Of a stretch of DNA of 64,000 bases, positions 52,575-61,399 are shown in pieces. Numbering within the stretch: position 1 is the first letter of the stretch; every line of letters begins with the position of its first letter. Where the stretch lies: assembly GCA_964549945.1 (NCBI GenBank), contig CAZJXD010000003.1:62001-126000 (forward strand), read 5' to 3'. The stretch is from B25-G16 sp964549945. GTDB taxonomy: Bacteria > Desulfobacterota > DSM-4660 > Desulfatiglandales > B25-G16. The notes under the pieces are model-generated. The model had not been told where the DNA came from. It saw nothing but the letters and a program-made list of their open reading frames with translations, and did not search any database. Made by a program: the position numbers and the translations under genes.

Positions 52575-53462
52575 TCAGGAAGGACCCGACAAATCACTGT
52601 AAAAAGAGATGAGGGCCGAAATATCCCAGTTACCGCGGCCTTTCGCGACCTGCGTGGCCAGGGCCTGGGCATGCAAGCTGCTGAGGAATAAGGGCTGGTT
52701 CAGCCGCGTGCCCATCGCAAGCATCAGCTGGACATCTTTGCGGTGCGATGAAAGTGTGCCTTCCGGCGGCAGAAAATCCTTTTCGATCATCTTCAGCCCT
52801 TTCATATCCATGGCCTTTGAATAGGCGGCGGATTTCTTAAGAACCTCCAGCAGCCGATACAGGTCCATGCCGGCTTTTCTGGCAAGCGACAGACCTTCCG
52901 CAAGGACCATGCGATTCAGGCCGAGCACCAGGTTGACGATCAGCTTCATAGTAGCCCCCGCCCCATTCTTGCCGAGGTAGAAGGTTTCCTTGCCCAGATG
53001 GTCGAAAATGGTTTTGCACTCGTCAAATATCTTTTCTTGCCCGCCGACCATGAAGGTGATATCTCGCTCGGCGCACATCTTGCTGGTGCCGCTGATGGTA
53101 GCATCCAGCATCTCTACCCCTTTTTCTCTCAACTGCCCGGCCAATGCTTCCGACTTGATCGGATCTGCAGTGGTCGTATCAATCAAAATCAATCCCTTGG
53201 CATGGCCGTCGAATAGTCTAAGAGTGTTCCTGACCACGTCCTCGACCACATCGGAGTTGGGCAGGGACAACATAACGACATCCACTTGGCCGGCAATTTC
53301 TTCCGGCTTTTTTACTTCTTGACCCCCCGCCGCGACAATGGGGGGAATTTTACTCGGGTCGGCATCGTATCCGAATACCTGGAATCCGTCTGAAAGCAGA
53401 TTCCTGACCATGCCGCCGCCCATTAACCCAAGGCCGATAAAACCGATCCTGCTTATTGCCAT
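52575..53462 (-). CDS. NAD(P)-dependent beta-hydroxyacid dehydrogenase family protein
   Basis: 295 residues. N-terminal Rossmann fold ISRIGFIGLGLMGGGMVRNL with GLGLMG, the DTTTADPIKSEALAGQL signature region, the mid-protein ATISGTSKMCAERDITFMVG and the catalytic Lys region GKNGAGATMKLIVNLVLGLN. This is the 3-hydroxyisobutyrate/tartronate-semialdehyde/GLYR1 family; the substrate cannot be assigned. It sits with the C_GCAxxG gene and a truncated alcohol dehydrogenase. Confidence 0.9.
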   Translation of the reverse strand: MAISRIGFIGLGLMGGGMVRNLLSDGFQVFGYDADPSKIPPIVAAGGQEVKKPEEIAGQVDVVMLSLPNSDVVEDVVRNTLRLFDGHAKGLILIDTTTADPIKSEALAGQLREKGVEMLDATISGTSKMCAERDITFMVGGQEKIFDECKTIFDHLGKETFYLGKNGAGATMKLIVNLVLGLNRMVLAEGLSLARKAGMDLYRLLEVLKKSAAYSKAMDMKGLKMIEKDFLPPEGTLSSHRKDVQLMLAMGTRLNQPLFLSSLHAQALATQVAKGRGNWDISALISFYSDLSGPS

Positions 53463-53583
53463 GCAACTTCTCCTTTGCTCATTATAGAAACATACTCATG
53501 ATGTCTATTGAATTATAGACTCCTCGGTAATCCTGCCGTCAACGGCGCGAAACCTCTTCAGTCATTCTTTAAAGTAACGCCGC

Positions 53584-53769
53584 CTAAGGCGAAATTACCA
53601 CCTTCATCACAGTTTCCTTTAGGGCCTGCATAAGCCTCAACCCCTGCTCAACCTCCTCGAGCTTCAAGCGGTGGCTGATAAGCTCCGTCACATCGACGGC
53701 GCCCGATTGAATAAATCGGGTCACGCCAGGGATCGCTTCAGACCCTCTATAGGACTGTGATCCCCGCAT
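53584..53769 (-). pseudogene. C-terminal remnant of a zinc-type alcohol dehydrogenase
   Basis: About 60 codons: MRGSQSYRGSEAIPGVTRFI, DVTELISHRLKLEEVEQGLR and the end KETVMKVVISP match the last part of zinc-type alcohol, sorbitol or threonine dehydrogenases (normally about 350 residues). The frame stays open a few codons upstream and then meets repeat copy 2 at 53781, so the gene was cut at the repeat. Confidence 0.8.
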
Positions 53770-53780
53770 TTCAAGTTCTC

Positions 53781-53863
53781 TATGATAAGGACTCCCTTTT
53801 TATAGGTCGAGGTATAGGCGATTTTGCCTCGTGTGTAAAGGGTGAAGTGAACGCATTATGTGG
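53781..53863 (-). repeat. 83-bp repeat, copy 2 (displaced alaS promoter)
   Basis: Matches copy 1 at 51249-51331 in the same orientation. It abuts the truncated alcohol dehydrogenase and is followed by a shortened version of the sequence seen beyond copy 1. Confidence 0.85.
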
Positions 53864-53917
53864 TTACCTCTCGCCTGACATCGCCACCCAATTGGGAAAA
53901 TTAGGCGTGGTGGCCTT

Positions 53918-53964
53918 CCAGAGGCGGGTAGCCCTCTGGATACCTATCTGCGTGCGGTCACGCA
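53918..53964. repeat. Two adjacent perfect hairpins
   Basis: CCAGAGG...CCTCTGG (53918-53939) and TGCGTG-CGGT-CACGCA (53949-53964), ten bases apart, between repeat copy 2 and the oxidase genes. Probably a transcription end for converging reads or a REP-like site. Confidence 0.4.
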
Positions 53965-54153
53965 CAGGCAGGCTCAGGGCCGACAAATAAGGACTCGTTC
54001 GACCTAGAGGCTCTCGACAGGTTATCGGAATCGGGGAACCGGGAGGTCGAGTAATCCCATCGTAGCTACCCCGTCAGTCATTTGCTCAGCAGGATCGGAA
54101 GACTGTTCACTGTTGCGCCACAGGCTAGGCAGAAGATTCAATAATAATCAACC

Positions 54154-55722
54154 TCAAAGAGGGCGATAAAACCCATTGATGATTTCTACCAGTCCCCACC
54201 GGACTCCTTCGGGCTGGCTGCTGAAGGAGGGCATCGCCGTACCCTGGTAACCGTTCGTGATCACCTCAAAGGCCCTCTTGGGCGATAGATTATACACGGT
54301 GAAATCTTGAGGTTTGGGCCTGAACCTTTGAGAGAGATTCGACCCCTTGCCATCCGTCCCGTGGCAGGATGAGCACGTTTTGGCGAAGATGCTCTGGGCC
54401 TGTTTGTGCTCCGATTTGGAAACTTGAACGGATGGTGCTTCAGGAGAATGCGAGAGATGATACCTGTTATCCAGATAGGCGTACAGATCGTTCAGCTTAT
54501 CCCTGTCAAAAAAAGTGAAGTACGGCATGGCAGATCCGGGGACACCTTTTACCAATAGTTCTCGAAAATATGCCTTGGTTGTTCTTATGGCAGAAAGATC
54601 CTCCGGTGAAATCGTAAGATTTTTTGCCTCCGGCCCTTTGCCATCGGCATCTTCACCGTGGCAGAAGGCGCAGCCTTGCAGATAGATCACATCCCCCCTG
54701 TCATAGATGACAGCGAGGTCCGATTTGTATCTCTGAAGAGCTTCTTGCGTGTAGGGTTGTAGTTTCTTTGCATAGGTCGAGGCATTGGCCCTCAGTTGCC
54801 CACTGAAAGGCAAGAGATTCCGATCTTGAATGGACTTTCTTGCCACCACCATAGACGCCAGGATCACTATGAGTATCGGCACGACTGATTTTACCGTTAA
54901 GGGAAGATCTTTGCTCGAATTGAAATAGATCATCCAAAGCAAAAAGGCCGTGGCAATGACTCCTAGTATCAAAGAGATATTGATAACGCTATCCGGTCTT
55001 TTCGGCAAGAAAGCATACAGCGATATTCCCAGGACAAACTGGAGCAAGATCCCTGCAACGATCCATTTGAGAAGAGATGCGCGCTTCTCCCTTTTTTCTA
55101 TCGTTGAGAAGAGATAATGAAAGACAGCGCCGAATACGATAGCAGCCCCTAAGATATGCAAGTATCTCAAGAGCCCGTACAAAACAAAAGGACCCTGCAG
55201 GTTGTAGCCGTTTTTTACGATCGTGTGCCATGCATCAGGATTTTCACCGATGACCAGGGCCGCAACAAATACGCCGGCGACAGCAAGCAGCAAAAAGAGG
55301 GCAGTAACCCCAAACGCCAGATGGAGACGGTGGTGAACCTCTATCTTATGACCAAGGGTATCGAAGGAGAGGAATGCGATTATTAAAAAAGGTATGATCA
55401 GCATCCAGAAAGGAGCTATAAAATTAATAGCCGTAAAAAAGGGGACGGCAAACTCTAATTGAATCAAGAGCAAAGGTGCCACCCCCAGGACGACTGTCAG
55501 CGACTTGTGAGCGAGAAAGGTCTTTAAGATCTCCTTGTCCCATCTCAACTCATGGAGCCTTTTACCATACCAGGCATGGACAAAATAGAAGAGGGCCAGG
55601 ACAGCGGTGCCCAAGGTGAGGAGCACAAAGAGCATGTGGAGCGTAAATGTGGTGAGAAGAAGACCTCGCAGCACGGAGTCGGCCAGTGGTTTTTTGAGAA
55701 GGATATCAAACAGGCTATTCAT
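54154..55722 (-). CDS. bd-oxidase-like membrane protein fused to two c-type haem domains
   Basis: 522 residues from the ATG at 55722, which overlaps the upstream gene by eight bases. About eight membrane segments (for example TTFTLHMLFVLLTLGTAVLA and LRYLHILGAAIVFGAVFHYL with a His at the place of the CydA haem b558 ligand) are followed by two cytochrome c domains, each with a CxxCH motif: GCAFCHGEDADGKG and TCSSCHGTDGKGS. The quinol-loop motif GRQPW of CydA is not seen. This is a CydA-like paralogue, working with the neighbour as a c-type-fed oxygen reductase; oxygen reduction in this organism is inference. Confidence 0.8.
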   Translation of the reverse strand: MNSLFDILLKKPLADSVLRGLLLTTFTLHMLFVLLTLGTAVLALFYFVHAWYGKRLHELRWDKEILKTFLAHKSLTVVLGVAPLLLIQLEFAVPFFTAINFIAPFWMLIIPFLIIAFLSFDTLGHKIEVHHRLHLAFGVTALFLLLAVAGVFVAALVIGENPDAWHTIVKNGYNLQGPFVLYGLLRYLHILGAAIVFGAVFHYLFSTIEKREKRASLLKWIVAGILLQFVLGISLYAFLPKRPDSVINISLILGVIATAFLLWMIYFNSSKDLPLTVKSVVPILIVILASMVVARKSIQDRNLLPFSGQLRANASTYAKKLQPYTQEALQRYKSDLAVIYDRGDVIYLQGCAFCHGEDADGKGPEAKNLTISPEDLSAIRTTKAYFRELLVKGVPGSAMPYFTFFDRDKLNDLYAYLDNRYHLSHSPEAPSVQVSKSEHKQAQSIFAKTCSSCHGTDGKGSNLSQRFRPKPQDFTVYNLSPKRAFEVITNGYQGTAMPSFSSQPEGVRWGLVEIINGFYRPL

Positions 55723-57082
55723 TGCTTTCCGGATTCCGTAAAGGAGCAAACCGGGAAAGGGGTTTGAGCCCTATTTCTTTATTCGACAGCTGGGAGAAGA
55801 ATCTCGCCAAGGTTCGGCGCTCATCGTCTGTCCCTGAAAATGGGGGCATAAAAGGCACCATCTCGTGGGTATGTTTCAGGATGACGAGGATGCCGTCTTC
55901 TGTTCTGCCGCCGAACCTTGCCCGGATATCATTTATCCCCCCGATGGTGTGGCAGGACGAACAATTCCGGGCGAAGAGGTATGCGCCCTGGCTGACAACA
56001 TCGGGCTTGGTAACCGTCTTGCTATACCAATAAGCACTTTCGAGAGCGCCGGTCTTGTTAAAAAAAGGGGACTCTGCCAGCAGCACCTGATTCGAGTACA
56101 TATAACCCGGAATCAGATAAGGTCCTCTGATGAACTCTCTTATTCGCTCAAATTCCGCTGTGAAGCCGATCGATATGAGAATGACGGGGATGATCAGGAT
56201 TCTTGATGGGCGGGCACTACCCTTCAGTCCAAACACCATAAGCAGTAAGAAAAGGATCGCGCCACCACTGTTGGCATACCAGAAGAATTCTGGATATTGA
56301 GAAAACCGGGAAGTCAGGACGGAGAACACGCTGTTGGTTTTATAAGCCGGGGGCACAATGCTGAAATACCACCATGAAAATCCAATAGTGGCGAAAAAAC
56401 AAATAAGGGCTATCTTAGAAAGTAACGTTAAGGCTTCTTTACGGAAAGGACTATCTTGGACAGAAAAGAGAAGGAAGGCTATGGAGAATAAGGCGCCAAA
56501 GGCAAAAGATCCGGCAATTCGCAGGAAGAGTTGAGGAGGAAAGCTCAGGTTAAAGAAACCGGACCAGAAACTCTTGCTCCAGGGCCAGCTTTCGGGGGTG
56601 AGCATGAATCCGAGGATGCCTGTGATCAGGAAGGCAGAGGCGAGGGCAAGGAGAACGTAGCTCGCTCCGACATAGAGGTGGCGCTTTTTCCGCTGGCCAG
56701 TCCATTTATCCCACATGAAGTAGTAGATAAGAATGACGCCCACTTCCAAGGTAAAAATGATCCATTCGATAAACCAGGGCCAGAAGAAGACTCGCAATAG
56801 TGAACCGATGCCTCTCGGTGAGAGAACGCTTGTGATAAACCATATCCCCACTCCCGTAACTGCGCCAACTCCGGTGACGATGATGATGGTTGGTTTGAGG
56901 AGGGTTTTGGCAAAGGTCTCCCAGTGCGGCGAAGATCTCCTGAGACCGAGATATTCTCCGAGGACGATCATTGCCACAACGCCGATGCTGACTCCATGGC
57001 TGATAACCACGTGGAGCACCGCGTTCAATGCGATAGTCATGCCGTTGCCGAGATAGGGAACCTGAAAGATCGGAAATTCCAA
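55715..57082 (-). CDS. CydA-like cytochrome bd-type subunit fused to a c-type haem domain
   Basis: 455 residues. About nine membrane segments: LNAVLHVVISHGVSIGVVAM carries early histidines at the position of the haem b595 ligand; FFWPWFIEWIIFTLEVGVIL carries two glutamates in helix 3 as in CydA; LITGILGFMLTPESW matches the CydA GYMLTP motif. By my alignment the haem b558 His (E. coli His186) is replaced by Arg in QLFLRIAGSFAFGAL, while the partner protein has a His there. A single cytochrome c domain (NCSSCHTIGGINDI) closes the protein. No GRQPW quinol motif is seen. With the downstream gene it would form a CydAA'-like pair that takes electrons from cytochrome c. Confidence 0.82.
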   Translation of the reverse strand: MEFPIFQVPYLGNGMTIALNAVLHVVISHGVSIGVVAMIVLGEYLGLRRSSPHWETFAKTLLKPTIIIVTGVGAVTGVGIWFITSVLSPRGIGSLLRVFFWPWFIEWIIFTLEVGVILIYYFMWDKWTGQRKKRHLYVGASYVLLALASAFLITGILGFMLTPESWPWSKSFWSGFFNLSFPPQLFLRIAGSFAFGALFSIAFLLFSVQDSPFRKEALTLLSKIALICFFATIGFSWWYFSIVPPAYKTNSVFSVLTSRFSQYPEFFWYANSGGAILFLLLMVFGLKGSARPSRILIIPVILISIGFTAEFERIREFIRGPYLIPGYMYSNQVLLAESPFFNKTGALESAYWYSKTVTKPDVVSQGAYLFARNCSSCHTIGGINDIRARFGGRTEDGILVILKHTHEMVPFMPPFSGTDDERRTLARFFSQLSNKEIGLKPLSRFAPLRNPESNE

Positions 57083-57219
57083 CGAGATTTCTCCTTCGGC
57101 TTGGAACGAGCCCCGGGCTGGCCTCCCAACCTTGGGGGCAGGCCTCTTTTCTTTACATCCTTTTTTTGTCTCAAATCATAGAATAAAACATTATGATTGT
57201 CGATAGTTAGAGGTATTTA

Positions 57220-57375
57220 TCACTTTTTCTTCTTCAATAATTCCTCCAGCACCCCTTTGACCCCTTCTTCGATGAGCCCCGTGCGATTGAGCAGGCCTCC
57301 GCTGTATATGTTGCCGGCCCGGCGTTTTACCACAATCTCAGCGGTAAAGAACACATTATGGGGTCTGCTCTTGAA
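57220..57375 (-). pseudogene. Unidentified C-terminal gene fragment
   Basis: About 50 codons after a TGA: RPHNVFFTAEIVVKRRAGNI then SGGLLNRTGLIEEGVKGVLE and ELLKKKK, stop at 57222-57220. The sequence is clearly protein-like and ends naturally, but it has no start codon and I do not know its family. It is the tail of a gene whose front is lost between here and the recA terminator. Confidence 0.45.
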
Positions 57376-57505
57376 TCATAGTAGTTCAGTACGCATCTAG
57401 CGCAGTACGAAATAAAGGGTCTTGTCGGCGTCATGGAGAATGATTGGAGCAAGAGTGGCTTAAGGATCAAGGCACACCGCTCAGGTCTGCGAATAGGAAA
57501 AGGAA

Positions 57506-57534
57506 AGGCCCGGATCATTTTAAAATCCGGGCCT
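57506..57534 (-). terminator. Intrinsic terminator after recA
   Basis: AGGCCCGGAT...ATCCGGGCCT, a perfect 10-bp stem with a 9-base loop. On the minus strand it is followed by a pyrimidine-rich TTTCCTTTTCC tail. It lies downstream of recA. Confidence 0.65.
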
Positions 57535-57635
57535 CTTAGTTGGTGGTGGGTATGTGGTGGATTAGGCAGCTATAGTGAACTCAATCAATAAGGAACCTAT
57601 ATACGGGATATCAACACAGCAAAGCCAACAAACTA

Positions 57636-57845
57636 GAAAAACGGTGGTTGTGTTTATTGAGTTTCCGCTTGGGGGGTATCCGCTTTTTCTNNNNNNNNNN
57701 NNNNNNNNNNNNNNNNNNNNNNNNNNNNNNNNNNNNNNNNNNNNNNNNNNNNNNNNNNNNNNNNNNNNNNNNNNNNNNNNNNNNNNNNNNGAAAAACGGT
57801 GGTTGTGTTTATTGAGTTTCCGCTTGGGGGGTATCCGCTTTTTCT
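57636..57845. other. Assembly gap with duplicated flanks
   Basis: Bases 57691-57790 are 100 N. The 55 bases before the gap (57636-57690) and after it (57791-57845) are identical, and both encode the end of recA. So the gap is an unjoined contig overlap and its 100-N length is a placeholder. Confidence 0.92.
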
Positions 57846-58840
57846 CCCATGCCGAGCTTTTCCCTCACCCTACGGGTAATATCGCTCATCACGTCCGGAT
57901 GCTCGGTCAAGAACCTCCTGGTATTCTCCCTGCCCTGACCGATCCTCTCCTCGTTAAATGAGTACCAGGCGCCGGATTTCTCAACGACATCGAGATCCAC
58001 TCCGAGATCGAGCAGGTCACCCTCCTTTGATATCCCAGTGCCGTAGATGATGTCGAACTCGGCAGTCCTAAAGGGAGGGGCAACCTTGTTTTTCACCACC
58101 TTCACCCTGGTCCTGTTCCCGATTGCCTTGTCCCCCTCTTGTATGGAGGCGATCCTCCGTATGTCGAGGCGCTGGGTTGCGTAGAACTTTAGCGCATTCC
58201 CGCCTGAGGTAGTTTCAGGGTTTCCGAAAAATACGCCCACCCTCATCCTGATCTGGTTCGTGAAGATCACGCATGTCATCGATCGGTTGATGGTGGCAGC
58301 CAGCTTCCTGAGGGCCTTGGACATCAGTCGAGCCTGGAGTCCCACCTGCTGGTCTCCCATCTCCCCCTCAATCTCCGCCCGTGGGACAAGGGCCGCAACG
58401 GAGTCGATCACCAAGACATCCATGGCACCGCTTCTGACCAGGATCTCCGCAATATCCAGGGCCTGCTCACCATTATCGGGTTGTGAGACGAGGAGCTCAT
58501 CGACATTCACACCTAATCTCCTGGCATAGGTCAGATCAAGGGCATGCTCAGCGTCGATAAATGCGGCCATTCCATCCCGTGCCTGGGCCTCTGCGATGAT
58601 GTGGAGTGCCAGGGTGGTTTTTCCCGAGGCCTCCGGCCCGAATATCTCAACCACCCTCCCCCGGGGCACGCCACCGAGACCAAGGGCATGGTCCAGGGCG
58701 AGCGATCCTGTGGAGATGACCGGGATATCTACCACAGCTCCGTCGTGCCCCATCTTCATGATGGAGCCCCTTCCAAACTGCTTTTCGATCTGGCTGATTG
58801 CGAGGCCCACTGACTTTTCCTTTTCCTTATCTATTGCCAT
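57809..58840 (-). CDS. recA: Recombinase A
   Basis: 343 residues. Walker A GPEASGKTTLALH, Walker B region LVIDSVAALVPRAEIEGEMG, L2 loop TNQIRMRVGVFFGNPETTSG and the C-terminal domain AWYSFNEERIGQGRENTRRF are all present. It catalyses strand exchange in homologous recombination and activates LexA cleavage. The last codons also appear, duplicated, left of the assembly gap. thpR and cinA lie upstream in the same direction; recX, often beside recA, was not found. Confidence 0.98.
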   Translation of the reverse strand: MAIDKEKEKSVGLAISQIEKQFGRGSIMKMGHDGAVVDIPVISTGSLALDHALGLGGVPRGRVVEIFGPEASGKTTLALHIIAEAQARDGMAAFIDAEHALDLTYARRLGVNVDELLVSQPDNGEQALDIAEILVRSGAMDVLVIDSVAALVPRAEIEGEMGDQQVGLQARLMSKALRKLAATINRSMTCVIFTNQIRMRVGVFFGNPETTSGGNALKFYATQRLDIRRIASIQEGDKAIGNRTRVKVVKNKVAPPFRTAEFDIIYGTGISKEGDLLDLGVDLDVVEKSGAWYSFNEERIGQGRENTRRFLTEHPDVMSDITRRVREKLGMGEKADTPQAETQ

Positions 58841-58867
58841 GATAATCCCCCTTGTAACGACACCTGA

Positions 58868-59440
58868 TTAATCCCCGATCAATGGCCACGAGGCCATTTT
58901 CGTATACACAGGGCCGCTTGGCTTAAGGTCGCTCTTGAAGAGCACGAGTTCATCGAGAGAGCATAGCTCACTGGTAATACCATGGTACCTGTCGAGGATC
59001 CCTTTGAGCTCTTCATCGTCATCCAGCCGATCCTTAAAACGGCCAAGCGTGAGATGTGCCCGAAACGGCCTTTTTTCCTCCCGCAGGCCAAATACCTTGA
59101 GCGCGTCCTGGAGCTCATCCCTCAGCCTTGACAGCCCCTCGATATCTCCATCAAGGCCCGCCCAGAGAACCCGTGGCCTCCTCGAGTTGGGGAATAGGCC
59201 CACCCCATTGAGCCTTGCTTTAAACCCGGCAAATCCCTTTACCGCGGCGCCTACCCTTTCCTTCAGATCTTCTACTACGTTTTCGTCTACCGATCCAAGA
59301 AAAACGATCGTGAGGTGGATATTTTCCTCTCGTACCCACCGTGCCGGGAGCCTTGATTTCCTCAATCCCCCGGAGATCTCCCCGATCTGCTCTCGAATCT
59401 CCGGTGGTAGCTCAAATGCCAGGAATGAACGGATACCCAT
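58868..59440 (-). CDS. thpR: RNA 2',3'-cyclic phosphodiesterase
   Basis: 190 residues of the LigT/2H family with both HxTx motifs: NIHLTIVFLGSVDENVVEDL and RAHLTLGRFKDR. It opens 2',3'-cyclic phosphates on RNA. It overlaps the end of cinA by 29 bases and precedes recA by 27 bases, in the usual order for this group. Confidence 0.93.
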   Translation of the reverse strand: MGIRSFLAFELPPEIREQIGEISGGLRKSRLPARWVREENIHLTIVFLGSVDENVVEDLKERVGAAVKGFAGFKARLNGVGLFPNSRRPRVLWAGLDGDIEGLSRLRDELQDALKVFGLREEKRPFRAHLTLGRFKDRLDDDEELKGILDRYHGITSELCSLDELVLFKSDLKPSGPVYTKMASWPLIGD

Positions 59441-60668
59441 CGAGATATCTCCTCACCCAATCAAGGGCCATTTCAGATGTATTTACCTTGACCTTATCCC
59501 TCTCTCCTGAAAAGCGATAGCGCGCGGAGTAGGTCTTGCCATCGGCGGAAAGGCCGATATACACGGTGCCCACCGGTTTGTCATCGGTGCCTCCCTCAGG
59601 GCCGGCGATCCCTGTTACCGCAAGTCCTATATAGGTGTGAGCGGTACCCTTGATTCCCTCGGCCATCTCCCTCACGGTCTGGTCGCTTACCGCGCCATAG
59701 GAGTTGAGGGTTTCCTGTTTTACCCCCAGCATCTCAACCTTTGATCTATTGCTGTACACAGTGGCGCCCCTGTCAAAGTAAAGGGAACTTCCCGGTATTG
59801 AGGTAATCCTGTGGCAAATGAGGCCGCCCGTGCACGATTCGGCAATAGATAGGGTCATCTTCCTCTCTTTGAGCAACTCTCCCACGACTGCTTCCATGGT
59901 TTGCTCATCCGATGCAAAGACATAGGATCCCAGGAGATGCCGTATTTCCTCCTCCGCCCTTTTTAATTCCCTCTCAATCTGTACATCCCTTTTGCCTCGA
60001 ACCGTAATGGTGATATGGCTCTCGGGGAAGGAGGGATAGAAGCCGAAGATCACCCTATTCAGTTTATCGCTCAGCCCTATGAAGACATCTGCGATATGGG
60101 ATTCGCCCATTCCGTAGACCTTGAGCAATCGGTGATGGGGGATCGAACTTGGCCTGTATTTCTGGAGGATATCGGGAATAACGGCCCTGTTCATGAGTTC
60201 CCTCATCTGTTCAGGCACCCCTGGCAGGAAATAGAGGTGGTGACTGCCTCTGGAGATCGAAAACCCGCACATCTCCCTCTTGGGGTCTAGAATCCTGGCA
60301 CCCTTGGGAAGCCAGGCCAATTTCTCCAGAGAGGGGGACCAGGAGAGGCCCAACCTTTCCATGCTTTCCTTTATATGAGCGAGAAGGCCTTGGTCAAGCT
60401 CAAGGGGCCTCTTAAAGGTATGGGATACGGTCTCGGTGGTTCGATCATCCTCGGTGGGGCCCAATCCGCCGGTTACGATGACGAAATGAGATTTTTTCAC
60501 CGCTGCCCTTAAGGCGGAGGATATTGAATCGCAGTTGTCGCCGACTGCCCTGATTTCATTGACTTCAAGCCCGCAGGATAAGAGACAGCCCGACGCATAC
60601 CAGCCATTGAGGTCTCTGGTCTTGCCCGAAATCAGTTCATCGCCGATGATTATGATCTCCGTGGCCAT
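59412..60668 (-). CDS. cinA: CinA-family protein (nicotinamide-nucleotide amidohydrolase type)
   Basis: 418 residues from the ATG at 60668, where the conserved MATEIIIIGDELISGKTRDL begins; an ATG at 60707 is also possible. N-terminal MoaB/MogA-like domain with FVIVTGGLGPTEDDRTTETV, C-terminal CinA domain with SIAESCTGGLICHRITSIPG and VTGIAGPEGGTDDKPVGTVY. It recycles NMN or ADP-ribose-type by-products. It overlaps thpR, in the cinA-thpR-recA order. Confidence 0.93.
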   Translation of the reverse strand: MATEIIIIGDELISGKTRDLNGWYASGCLLSCGLEVNEIRAVGDNCDSISSALRAAVKKSHFVIVTGGLGPTEDDRTTETVSHTFKRPLELDQGLLAHIKESMERLGLSWSPSLEKLAWLPKGARILDPKREMCGFSISRGSHHLYFLPGVPEQMRELMNRAVIPDILQKYRPSSIPHHRLLKVYGMGESHIADVFIGLSDKLNRVIFGFYPSFPESHITITVRGKRDVQIERELKRAEEEIRHLLGSYVFASDEQTMEAVVGELLKERKMTLSIAESCTGGLICHRITSIPGSSLYFDRGATVYSNRSKVEMLGVKQETLNSYGAVSDQTVREMAEGIKGTAHTYIGLAVTGIAGPEGGTDDKPVGTVYIGLSADGKTYSARYRFSGERDKVKVNTSEMALDWVRRYLDGYPFIPGI

Positions 60669-60726
60669 GGTTTCTTCAGCGTTACACATATGAGGTACGA
60701 TAACCATCTACGCACCCTCTACCCCA

Positions 60727-61239
60727 TCAAGACACTGCATATAAAACCAACCATACACATACAAAGGCATACGCACTGGCAACGAGGTCGTCGAGTACAA
60801 TCCCAAGACCGCCCGTAGTGATTCGCTCTATTCTCTTTATTGGAGGTGGTTTTAGGACATCAAAGAATCGGAATAGGCAGAAACCTGCTATTAGAGCGAG
60901 CCATGTGAGAGGGAAGAAGATAGTGGTGAGCAAAAATCCGGCAACCTCATCAATAACTATCTCCCTCGCATCACCCCTCCCCAAGATACATTGGGCCCTC
61001 CATGATGACCAGATTGCCAGGCCCACGATTATCGCTATGGCCATGATCTTGTACCCGGTGCCCATTGTTACGATAGCGAAATACAGCGGCAGTGCCCCTA
61101 ATGTGCCGAAGGTACCGGGCATTCCGGGAAACAGGCCTGCGCCAAACCAGATGGAAAGAACCAGGGCAACCTTGTCCGCAGGGCGAACCCCTTTGAGTGC
61201 CTTTACCGCTTCTAGGCTATCAGATTGAGCCAGAGACAT
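60727..61239 (-). CDS. pgpA: Phosphatidylglycerophosphatase A
   Basis: 170 residues from the ATG at 61239. FGAGLFPGMPGTFGTLGALP is the family start; IVIDEVAGFLLTTIFFPLTW gives the catalytic EVxG acid pattern and FCLFRFFDVLKPPPIKRIE the late signature with GGLGIVLDDLVAS at the end. Four membrane segments. It makes phosphatidylglycerol. First gene of the pgpA-cinA-thpR-recA set. Confidence 0.93.
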   Translation of the reverse strand: MSLAQSDSLEAVKALKGVRPADKVALVLSIWFGAGLFPGMPGTFGTLGALPLYFAIVTMGTGYKIMAIAIIVGLAIWSSWRAQCILGRGDAREIVIDEVAGFLLTTIFFPLTWLALIAGFCLFRFFDVLKPPPIKRIERITTGGLGIVLDDLVASAYAFVCVWLVLYAVS

Positions 61240-61399
61240 CAAGCAAAACACACCTTAAAGGGTTAATCCCCTTTGATTTCACAGGGGACGGGAGAACACT
61301 CGTATCGTTACCAGAACAATGGCGAGCAAGTCAAAGCTTATTCCCCGGGTATGGGTGATTCTCGCCTGAGGCCTTTTTCCCCGAGAATGGTCTTTGGGC

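Noticed and set aside
53757..53990. 77-codon plus-strand ORF
   Set aside because: It spans the alaS promoter repeat and two hairpins; the frame is not kept in repeat copy 1.
57575..57961. 128-codon ORF reading through the N-run
   Set aside because: It exists only because the gap is read as codons; it is antisense to recA.
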